The notes below the pieces were generated by a model. The model searched no databases and was not told the origin of the DNA. It was given only the letters and a program-made list of their open reading frames with translations. The translations under genes were made by a program, and so were the position numbers. From assembly GCA_029706075.1 (NCBI GenBank), contig JAINUG010000007.1, positions 5,333,501 to 5,397,500 of the forward strand: a DNA stretch of 64,000 nt, given 5' to 3'. This DNA comes from Aldrovandia affinis. Its lineage: Eukaryota; Chordata; Actinopteri; Notacanthiformes; Halosauridae. Below, piece after piece: positions 1-11,100 of the stretch; the first letter of the stretch is position 1; each line of letters starts with the position of its first letter.

Positions 1-375
1 ACCAGAGGGTGCCATACAACAGAACAATTTTGCTTTCATCTGTGTTAAAAATCGATTTTATCCGAAATGTTAACGAACATGTCCATGTTCCTTACTCCTC
101 TTATTCCTGGACATGGGAGGCCTGGTTAACCGGAGGTCTTTATTCTTTAAACCACGAACCCAATTTTCTTCAAGGAACATGTGAAACAGCAAGGCTTTCA
201 GTCGCCTCCGGGGGCGGGTAGCCTGATTTTATGGAATAGCGAGAACAGTAAGCCCCATTCATGAATCACAGTACACGTACAACTTGGCCCACGCTTCACC
301 ATGGAAAACTGCACCCTCAGGTGGTACGGAAACGAGCTGCCATCGTATAGGGGAGGTGCAAGTTTTTTTCTCTAA
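1..375. other. Unannotated flank
   Basis: I see no gene, RNA or clear repeat boundary here. The only open frame is about 70 codons and shows no recognisable protein pattern. Confidence 0.5.
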
Positions 376-2551
376 ACAAATTTCTGTAACATGGACTACC
401 CTATATGGGGCATTCTACCGAATTAGTTCAAAGTGCGGTCCCACAACAAGAAAAACAATTTAACAAAACAATTAAGTATTCAGACATAGATATTTACTAA
501 GAATATGTTATGATCTATTTAAACCCAAGGCATTAAATGAGATAGTGATAAGCTAAATTTTTAAAAAAACATAATTTATAGGGTACTTTCTATTGGGAAG
601 TAGCTGTCCCAAACCCTGACCCCTAAATTTAAATGTATGTAAATAACACTTAAAACATTTTTTTGATTTTGTTCAATGGTGTAATTTCAAAGATCTTTAT
701 GATTAAGTTTAAACAGAAGTTGAAAGATTTAGATTTATTGTGGGTTTAATTTTTAAATAAAAAAACTATACTAAAAAAATCTTGTCCCAAGTTTTCATGT
801 CACTACCGAAACCCCATAGTTTTAGTCCATTGGCTGAGCCTGGTTTTTAGCCACACCCCTGCATTTTTGACCAGGCAGTGACACTGCCTCCCTGTCCCTC
901 ATGGCTGCATGTAGCTAAATCCCATACTTTTGAAATAAATGTGTTCCAAAGTCTGAAAATCGGTGTGTAACTTTAAGAATCGTCACCACCGAACACATAT
1001 TCTCTTCAATTAAGTAAACTTTTGGGGGTTTTATGCAAAATATTATGTTTTTATGTGTGTACACCTCTTCAAAGACGTGTATGCTAGCCATGTGCTTGCT
1101 AGCATTCTTTAGTTATGCTCAAAGTTAGCTAGAATTGTCAATACCGAAACTGTCACTACCGAAACCCATGGTAGAGTTTCGGTAGTGACAAAATGTAATG
1201 GTAAGTAGTTAAATCCCATCATTTTGAAATAGATGTGTTCCAAAGTCTGAAAATCAGTGTGTAACTTTAAGAATGGAACACATATTCTCTTCATTAAAGT
1301 AAAGTTTTTGGGCTTTTATGCTAAATATGATGTTTTCTAAGCTGTTTGCTAGCCATGTGCTTGCTAGCATTCTTTAGTTATGCTAGCAAAATGGAATGTT
1401 CAATCATCTATTTTCAGTATTTCCCTCACCATTGGCTTGGAGGGACCTCCCGTCCATCCTGAAAGACCCCAAAAGCAAAAAATAGCGGACTTTTAGATCG
1501 CTAACATTTTTAGCATAAGTCAATTGAGTTTAACATAGCGAAAATTAGCATCGCGGCTAGCTAAATCTATTTGTTAGACCTTTCGAGGATACATTAGTTA
1601 GCGTTCAGAAGCCTGACAGCAACAGCATAATATCAATGTTATTTGTCAATGTTTTCTTCTTCTTCTCTTTTACTGAACCCACTTGGGTAATTCTTTTCCA
1701 TTGATAAGTCATGTTTGTACTTTAAATGGTTATGGATGAACAATTGTTGTCTTCAAAAATTAAATTATTTTATTGACCACAAAACATTTGTGTTTGTAAT
1801 ATTCCCAACATAAGGCATGTTATGAGTTAAGATTAAGCAATAAGGTTGAGGGAATATGATACAACCTTGCAAACAAAATACTGTGGTCACTACCGAAACA
1901 GTGCAGTCACTACCGAAACACTGGGTGTTTTGTAAAAAATAAAGTATATTGAAATAAAGTATTAAAATGTTATGATACTGATTGGTTAAATGTATGTTCA
2001 ATTTCATCAATCATTAACTCTGAAATCAATATGATCAGTGTTATGCATTTTACAGAGAAAGATTGCATTTAGATTTTGATGAATTGTATAAATTGAACTT
2101 TGAAATTTGGTAAAAATGTCATTTTTATTGATTTAATTGTGAAAACCTTCAAGAAAAATTTATAAAAATACTCTTTAGAGAAGGGAAGGAAACACAATCT
2201 TAACAGATTCATATAGTACTTTTTTACAATAGTGTATTACTATGTTTCGGTAGTGACAATTTTTGGGAGAGGAAAAACATTCCAAATGAGTGAAAATACA
2301 ATATAAAAATTGACGGTACTTTTACTAGATATATGTACTATAGATATGGTACAATATATATACGGACAAAGTTTTGGGAATAAAACATACAAAATTTAAA
2401 AATATTTCCAACCTGACTTTGAACCAATTCGGTAGAATGGCCCATATATTGCATAATGTAGAAGGGTCCTGTGTCTTGGACTGAGCAAGACATGGAACCC
2501 TGAACCTAAATACATTACCAGAGGTTTGGTAGGCATGCTACAGACATTTGT
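376..2551. mobile_element. Unclassified DNA transposon with degenerate TIRs and iterated 14-mer
   Basis: The ends are inverted copies of each other in two blocks. Left 376-400 (begins ACAAATTTCTGTAACATG) matches the complement of 2528-2551, and left 400-440 (contains CATTCTACCGAATTAGTTC) matches the complement of about 2414-2460. The right end carries roughly 65 extra bases between the blocks. Inside, GTCACTACCGAAAC occurs exactly at 799, 1152, 1886 and 1906, and inverted at 1176 and 2244; diverged copies lie at 982 and 1137. A block of about 190-210 bases is directly duplicated (912-1120 and 1203-1385). No transposase is visible, so it is non-autonomous or decayed. No target-site duplication could be fixed, so the superfamily is unknown. 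Confidence 0.5.
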
Positions 2552-2942
2552 AAAAAATAAAAATAAAATGTTTAAAACCCTCAAACACTATTAAAGAACA
2601 TTTAATTTTTATGCATTTTATTGGCCATTTTTGCATTTTTGCATGGCCACGCATTTTTGGCCATTCGGAAGTGCTTGCATTTTCCAAATTGCAAATGTGG
2701 TCTGGGGTAGTGTTCTTCTGTACTTCTGAAGGAAGGAGCCATAGGCATCACTAATACACAATATCAATTTACATTGTTGTATTGTATCGTCTTTGCCCAT
2801 TGATGGCAGACACTTGCTTCTACCTGAATCCCCTTTCATACCAAGGGCTATCTTTACTGTGATGAAATTCGGTCTGAACGGACAAAAAGTGGCATCACTG
2901 TGATTAATTATACAATTTATCTTACTACCAAATAAGGTAGAA

Positions 2943-3047
2943 ATGATCGCAGTTATCACATAGTGTGAACAGAAGGTGCAACATTACTGCAATCTATGAT
3001 CGCAGAATCACATAGTGTGAACAGAAGGTGCAACATTACTGCAGTAT
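2943..3047. repeat. 53-bp tandem duplication (two copies)
   Basis: Two head-to-tail copies begin with ATGATCGCAG at 2943 and 2996. They share ATCACATAGTGTGAACAGAA and the following GGTGCAACATTACTGCA, with only a few differences. This looks like a recent local duplication of non-coding DNA. Confidence 0.85.
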
Positions 3048-3315
3048 CTCGCACTGCAATCAACAAATATGGTAATGTAATGCCTCTCGTGGTGCTAAGT
3101 GAGTGCAAACTATCAGGGAAGCGATCCTTGGAAGGGAAGAGCGTCTGTCGTCTGTCTCGGAGGGGACTTTGCGTTGTCTGTCACCGAAAGAAGACTTGCT
3201 GCTTAAAACCAATCAGACCAAAAGCATTAATTCCACCCTGTTAAAAGCAGTAAACATATGAGGGGTGAAACATGGAATGATTATGGGGCATACCCTAGGC
3301 CCCTGTCTTATAGGG

Positions 3316-3510
3316 CAGGGGTTCCCCAAACATCTTTACCTCAAGACCCCCTAAAATGACCACCCTGGGGCTGAGGACACCCCACCCCCAATAAAATGGT
3401 TAATGTTTAACACCTGTATGCAACGCCCGCTGCAGGCTGCAATGTAGTTGCTACTCCTCACACTAGTACATGGAGGCATGTCTAAATCCTGATGTTATTA
3501 TATCATAACA
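3316..3510 (+). mobile_element. hAT-type MITE relic (copy 1)
   Basis: It starts CAGGGGTTCCCCAAAC, a typical start of fish hAT-like miniature elements. It shares internal phrases with the sequence at 61966-62200, including CATGTCTAAATC followed by TGATGT. It is diverged and has no clear right end. Confidence 0.45.
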
Positions 3511-4300
3511 CCCCACAGGTACAGGCTTCATCCAGAGTTGGGGCTCTCCTATTGTACGTCTGATCAAGGTAATTTATCGGAAATATTTCAGCAAATGGAT
3601 ATGTAAAATGGATATGAACAATGAATATCTGCATCACTTTATATAAGGGTGCCAATAGCAGCATGAAAGAAGCTGACATTTCCTTGCCAGCATTGCTTTT
3701 GACGAGTGTGAAAAATGGGGGTTACGTAAACAATAATAATACATATAAATACACAAACTTGTAATTAAAGAATAAAACAAACAATATGTGAAGATAACGA
3801 ATAGTTTTTGGACCATCAGAGTTCAGTTAAACGTATTGTAGTGATGTTCTGTGCCCCCAGTCACCGTTGGAATGAACCGAACTCATTCCAAGAAAAAAGG
3901 AAATAGCCTACTCGCCAGAAATTGTTTTACAAAAGCGACAGAAGGCACTGAATTTTGAAAGGTCAAAAGCCACTTTGCCAGTTAAAAGTACACAAGGAAA
4001 ATAGCTGTTCCGCTGGGGGGAGGGGTGTCCTGAAACAGCTGGCTTGTTTTAAAGCGCCGGGATGCCCGCGCGGGACCGCACATCGCTGCAAAACACACTT
4101 CCATTGAAAAGAGAAGAGGAGGTGAAGGAGAGGCGGCGACAAATCAGATCTCACCTTGGATGTGGCGTGGAATCGAAGTTTCTGTAGTAGAGTACTTTTC
4201 TGGTCGCGCAGAACAGGGGCCGTTCTGTGCTGCCTGGGAAACCTGAAAGAAATAACATATTTTGCACACACACACACACCCCCCGGTCGGTGAAACTTGG
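3511..4300. other. Non-coding flank of tmem150a
   Basis: No gene is recognised. Several overlapping minus-strand frames at 3963-4417 have no protein-like composition and cross a short CA run, so they are left out. The stretch becomes GC-richer after 4000, as expected near a promoter. Confidence 0.4.
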
Positions 4301-5065
4301 TGGACGCGGGAAGCAAGAAGAGGGATTTGAGAGAAAAGTTTTCTCGAAGAAGAACGCAGGCACAAGGAAAGGTAAGTTTAGCCAGGCAGGATATAACAGC
4401 TCATTCGTGTACATCATTCAGCCATTTTGCTAGACTCCGGTGAAAAGTGTGCTGTAAAGTTTGAAGTATCTATACTTCAGAACCTTTTTTTATTTTGTGC
4501 ATTGGATAGTCATTTCATCGATGTTATACTTGGAAATATATAAATACGAATTCGATTATCATTAACAGTAACAACAACAACACCAACAACAATAAGAATA
4601 CGAATAATAACAACAACAACAATTGTTTGTTACAATACAACAATATTTGTATTAGTAGAATTAGAATAATACTACTGTACATGCATAGATATAATTACCA
4701 ATATGAGTTGTAACAGTAGACGATGCCATAGATGCCGCACAGTAGCATTAGCATACAGAGTAGGACAGTATTTTAGACTGTATTTGTGTATTGCACATTG
4801 AAGTAACTGCACTCTTAATAAAAATCGCTCTTTTATTCTACTTCCAGAAAGGACGATAGCGCTCGCTTTCACCACAGGCTACTTTTTTAAACCGGAGCTG
4901 TGTATGTGGAGGAAGGATGTCAGGTGATGGACTTACCTGGCTTCGGAATTAAATGTTAATAGAGACGGTGGTGGTGGCGAGAGGCCGGCGAGGGAGACGG
5001 AGGAAGCCGAGTTTTGGTTTAGTTTTTGGTGGCGAGGCATCGCTGGGAGAACCGGAGAGCCCAAG
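4301..5065 (+). promoter_or_regulatory. Putative tmem150a 5' leader region
   Basis: A purine-rich segment ends at 4371 against a perfect donor GTAAGT. A pyrimidine-rich acceptor ends in CAG at 4845-4847. A GC-rich leader then runs to the ATG at 5066. This fits a non-coding first exon spliced to the exon that carries the start codon, but it is inferred from splice signals only. An AAC-rich microsatellite (4568-4622) lies in the would-be intron. Confidence 0.35.
4568..4622. repeat. AAC-rich microsatellite
   Basis: Imperfect AAC/AAT trinucleotide run. Confidence 0.8.
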
Positions 5066-5130
5066 ATGTCCCTTTGGGTGATATTACCTGTCAGTTTACC
5101 CGTTTTTACGATCACCGGAATATGGGTCGT
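5066..5130 (+). CDS. tmem150a: tmem150a coding exon 1
   Basis: Starts at ATG 5066 and encodes [20 protein letters not shown] plus the next residue, the start of the first membrane segment. It ends in phase 2 at GT before donor GTAAGT. The N-terminus matches the family start, which supports this ATG. Confidence 0.93.
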
Positions 5131-8100
5131 GTAAGTATAGCTGTTTTGTTGTGTGTTTAAAAAAAAAAGTTAAACGCTTTGACTTGATTCGTTTGTGTTT
5201 TATGGGATATATGGGACAGGTGAGTGGCACGTGCAGATTTTCGCTCAATGCAGGCCATAAGAATTGCTACCGATAGAGAAGTGGATTATTGGACTTTGTA
5301 GATTCCTAAAAAAAACGTTCACTGTAGTGTGAGGAAGACAGCCAGTTTGCCCAGTACCAGAATAATGTAGCAGAATATAACTGAGGTTATTATTCTTCAG
5401 GTAACTGTCAAAATAAAGGAAACACTTGAGTAAATGAAGGGTTCTGGCGGCTTTGTTATGGTGTGGGGGGAATTTTCCTGCCATGGGTTAGGTCCATTAG
5501 GTTAGGTCTCAGTAGGCAAGATAAATGACAATAAATATGAAGCCATTCTGAGTGATCACCTTCACCCTATGGTGAAGCATTTCTATCCTGATGGGAGTGG
5601 ACTATTCCCCATCCACAGGGCACGAGTGGTTAATGAATTGTTTTATGAGCATGAAAACGATGTAAACTACATGCCATGGCCGTCTCAGTTACCAGAACCC
5701 AATTGAACACATATGGGAGATTCTGGATTCTGGAGTGGAGCCTGAGACAGCGTTTTTCAACAAAACGCCAAATTGTGGAATTTCTTGTGGAAGAATGGTG
5801 TTGCATCCCTCCAGTGGAGTTCCAGACACTTGTTGAATCTACGCCAAGGCGCATTGAAGCTGATCTGGCAGCCCGTGGTGGCCCAATGGCCTATTAAGAC
5901 ACTTTATGTTGGTATTTCTTTTATTTTGGCAGTTACCTGTATACATACCTACAAAATTATTATGTTGGCTAATATGTTCTAAACAATTTCAGTAAATAGT
6001 GTACAATCTACCACGGTTACATACATGAAAGTGGCTGCAACTGCAGTGCAACTGGTGCTCTGAAAAGGGACTGCACTGTAAATTCTGGGTGTTTCTGAGA
6101 GAGACGGAGAGCATTCTTTAGGATCTTTGCCCCTCAGCTGGTACCATGGCAATGGCTGTCTGAATGCCTTCCTGCCAATGCCACCTTGCAGAACCAAACA
6201 GCTCTCACGAGAGCTCTGCTGAGAATGAGAATCACATTTGTAACGTAAAAAAAGACGATGGCGATTCCTGTGTGACTGTAGTCTATCTGCTCTCCCAGCT
6301 GGACTCTTTAACTGTCTGCTCCTGGTAATAATGTTAATTACCTTGTTCATTTAAATAGAAGCGAGACTTCAAAGGGAAAGTGCTGCAGATAGGATGAAAG
6401 TGGCAGGCGTAATGAGAATTTGTGCCCTTTCATGTCAGCAGTGGCAGGAAAAACTCTGTCCAAACCAGGATCAATGTGAGATTTCATTTGTTTTATGTTA
6501 AGTGATGGTGGTGAAAAGATAACCCATTCTCTGTCTTCAGAGCTGAACACAGCCACTGAATTTTAATGCATTGATTTATATCTGCCAGGAGGGTGTCGTT
6601 AAGAAATAGATGGTCTATCTTAAAGCAGTGTATTTGGCAGGGACGGTACACACAAATCAACACTTCACTTTACACGTCAATCTAAATGCGCTGGAGTTAA
6701 CCAGAAGGCTAATTTGCATCTGTAGTTCCAGACAATCTCAGAAAATATCCATTTGTTTTGAAAGAATCAGGATGTAGATTTTAATCTAATGAGTGCGAAA
6801 CCAACTAAATGTATGGGATGTTTACTTCCTGTGTACATAAGCAATTTGAATTCCCTGTCTCTCGAAAAAACAAATCAAAACTAGGAATGCACCGATATGA
6901 AAATTCTGGACCGATACCGATAATTCATATAACACAATCGGCCGATGCCAATAATTTATTTATTGTCCTATTATAAAATTATAATTCTGCCCTTCATTAT
7001 ACTTTTCAGTGAGCACAAATTAAATCATACAAATGTATGGAACAGCTTTTATTGTAACATTCTTTCACATACTTGTTGTACTGTGCTACATGTCTTACTT
7101 GTAAATGGCTGATCAGATTTGATTTGATCTTGCTTGAGTCGCCTTCTCTTGAAATCTCATTGGAGCACTTGTTACAAATAGCACATCGGTTGTCTTTCTC
7201 CGACACCTTGCAATGGGCCCACACAACCGACGTTTTCTTCGCTTGACAGTGTCAACAAAAACAGCAATAACCGGATTTTAAACCATTATCGTAATTTCAA
7301 TGATCAACCGCAGAAAAGAAACGTTGATGATTGTGGTTAGGCTATAACATTGTTGCGTAGAGGAGAATAATTCCTGCATTCGTTTTGACCTTTTTCCAAC
7401 CAACACAGAAAATAAAAAAATTGGCTGTAAGCTAGTTACAGTAGATTTTATTAGGGGAAGTCTGCATCTCTCAATACACATACGTTTGTTTAGATGGGAT
7501 ATATATATGTTTAGATGTTTGTTGGGATATTGCCTGCCCCAATATGGAGGCTGTGCAGAAGCATCTGAACAGTGTGAATGAGGCATCTCATAGTGCTGGC
7601 CACTATTCATGAGTGACTCTTCATGGTGTTTGGGAATTGTAGTCTTTTAAGTTAGGCACGCGACTCTTACCGTAGTTCATTCAGTTCGTTCTTTTTGAAA
7701 AGTTCATTGTGCAAGCTCTCCTACTTTCTGTTCTTAGGCCTTGGAAATATGTCTCTATTTTAACTTTGTTATACAAACGGCAGCCTGCAGTGTGCATGAA
7801 ACACTGTGTTCTCATTCGTTCTTGAGCCTTGGAGTAAATGTTATTTTACTATTCTGCCCTTGCAACTGCGTTCTGAGCAGAGCTAGACAAATTGCTAACA
7901 AGATGCTTGAGTAAAGCCACACTCTTTCTGAAGTTATTGTTAACTATCTAGCCCTGCTCAGAACGCTGTTGCGAGGGCAGAATAATGTATTTATATCTAT
8001 GGTCCCGGTGGCTGACCGGAATATGTCTAATATGTTACATCATTTAAGAAGTTATCACGAAAAGGAATATGAATAATGTATGGCGAAAAAAAAGAGAGGA

Positions 8101-11100
8101 AAAGGCAAGCAAAAAATCATGCAGACGTGAAATGTCAGACGTATATACATTTTTGTATTTGTTTACGCAAAGTGCAAACTTTATACTTTAAATTATGCTT
8201 GAAAATGTACTGCACATACAAGCATTGAATGTTAAATAATGTTGTGTTTTAATATCTGTATATACTCAGTTTTTTTCTGCATACAAATTATTGTTTCAAT
8301 ATTGTTATCGAAGTATTTGGTCAACATATCATGCTAATTGTTTTTGGCCATATCGCCCAGGTTTAGCGTGCATCTTGTGCAAGAGTGCTCGTGATAGCTA
8401 GTCAATCACAGCATCGTCAGAGGAGTAAATTAGGCAAGGGTTCAGTCAGTTTAGCCTGTAAATAAAAGATGCTGCCATTCCATTCAAGTTTGAACATTTA
8501 GACCAGATTGACGCAACACAAACTGACGGATAATTATCGTCCACTGCCATCGGGAAACTTAATTTTATCGGCCAATTGCAGTCCACAAGACAAATATTGG
8601 CTGATACCGATAGTCCATATCGTTGCACCCCTAATGAAAACCCACCAACTATCGCTTCAAAACAGATCAACTTAGCCTTAAACAGGCTCCCCTCTACTGG
8701 TTTCTTAGGGGTCTGAATTAGTTGCAGAGTTCCAACAGAAACCAACAGACCCTGGCTCTCCAGGACCAGGGTTCAACAGCAGACACTTCAGCCCATAACC
8801 TGCTCCATAACTGTAACTTTGTAACATGGAGAGCCTTCGAGGAAACATGAATCAAGATTCTGTCGAAACTTGGGAAGCGTGTCGTTTTGTGTGTGAAGGA
8901 AAGCAGCGTTTTTTCCCCCGTGGACCTCTTTACGTGCGAGGACGTGTGCGCTGCCCTGCAGCTTTTGCCAGGAAAAAGAAAACACTCCCAGTCCCAGAAA
9001 ACTGCCCCAGCCAGAGGGGGTGATTATGATGGGCCTGTGACAGTTAGCAGCGAGGAGGGCTGAGCGAGAGCGAGAGAGAGCCGGTCTGTACAGGCGGACA
9101 GGCAGAGACGAGCCACAGCTCTGTGATCACTGCAACACAGGAATGCAGCCCTGGAGGGGGGGGGGGGCAGCTTTAGAGGTGCAACAGAGGGAAGACCAAC
9201 CAGGCATGGAAGCGGACACTGACACCCTAATGCACCCCTCATCTGCCTCCTCCCCTCCGCGGGACAGCTCAGGGGCCCCATCTCCAAAACAGTAGCTCTG
9301 TGTGTGGGAGGCACAGGCCTCATCACAAAAACAACCCCAAACTACCTGTCAAACCTGCAGGAGCCGCGAGTAGTTAAGAGTTCCCGTGCTCTGCCCCGTT
9401 CCTCACCTGTGTCATTTTAGCTGCCTTCAGCAGCTTTGGGAGGGCATGTCGTCGATGTCCACCTGGAACCTGGAAGTACCCACACAGTAAAATATGCCTT
9501 ATGACCTTTGACGAGCAATTATTCCCCGTCTGTAGGTCTTGCTTCCCCACAGCTGGGGTTTTTCCCCGCAGTGAATTTACGAGAAGTAAACAAAGCGAAT
9601 GAACCTGTGTCTAAAGCAAAACCGGTGTAGGTTTTTGCTTTAGCAGGTGTAATCCTTCGGTTTGTAAAGCATCCTTTTTAGACGCAATATGATACTGCGC
9701 ACAGCTCGTAACTCCCATTGTTTAGCTTGCAGTTAGGGGCCCTTGGGTTAATGCGTGTTTGTGTTAAGCTAATGTAATGCCCTGCGTTTTACAACATAGC
9801 AGAAACAGATATGACACTGTAATAAATATTTATTCGAAAAGAAATCCATGTTTATGCGAGAGTAGGCTTCGGTGGGTGCCCTCCGGCCAGGGTTAGATGC
9901 ATACATCATCTCGGTTTACATTCGATAGGAGCAGGTGAAGAAGTTCAGACCATTTTGCTACTTTTTGTCAAACACTGGGAACAGAGGTCCTTACCAGACA
10001 GTCCTGCTGTTACATCATAGCTTTGGAGGGAGCAGAATAATTTCAGTAGTTAATCTCATGGAATTGTAACAGAGCCGGGTTCAAGTTAGCTACACCATTA
10101 CGAGGACTGCAACCAAGTCTCGTTTTTAAACAGGGAAAGGATGTGAAAAATTTCACTTTAAAACCCGACTAAGTTAATGAATTCAAGACTGGGCAGGATA
10201 ACAGCTTCCTTGTGTTTTCTGGGGGTGGAGATTCCCTGGGTATGTACATATTTTTCCATGATATTTTTAGTGAGCTCTGTTCTAACTATAGCTAGCTGTG
10301 CTAGGCATTTTTATTTGCGCTGTTGGGTTTCGTCCCTCCCTCCTCCACTATTCCTCCCCCTCTCCATCAACCCTCCCTCTACTGTTTCTCTACCTCCCTA
10401 CCTCCTTTTCCCCCATCTCTCCCTCCCTTCATCCCCCTCTCTCACTTTCTCTCTCTGTCTGTCTTTAAGGCTCCCATTCTGAGTGAGCATTACAGTAGAG
10501 CCATTCGTGGTGGTTCCTGGGAAAAGGCAAGGAGTGTTTCAATCTCTCTCCCTCTCTTTCCAGAGTCAATCTCTCTCTCTGTTTCCAGAGTCAGTCAATC
10601 TCTGTCTCTTTCCAGAGTCCTACAGTACCTCTCTGTAGCTGCACCAGCTCATGTAGCCGTAACGCAAGGCTTGCCATCTTTGTGGCTAGACCTGTCCTTG
10701 GCCCACCCTTCCTGGCCAAGCCGCTACACACCCGTGATTATGGGTTCGCTGTCGTCATGTTAGGAGAACAGTCAAAGACTTCTGACTACTTTGCTTTGCT
10801 GTGATGTGATGTGTTTTTTTCGCATTAGAAGTGTGATGCTCGGTTTTCTGAAAAATTTGCATTTACACTGCAGTTTTTTTTCTCTGAACACGTATGTTTT
10901 TCCAGCCTAACATACACCCATGAGTGTATTGACAGTACAATGTTATTACTGTGCTGATGGGCCATTTGCCCAGATTTGCTTTCGAAAATATTGGTTCACT
11001 GCATTTTATTGAAGTCTTCATGCAATACTTTTGAAGGCTCTGGGAAACTCTGGGTTCGTCCCGAGTTTCTCTTTGCCCACTGCCAGGTTTTGGTTGTTTT

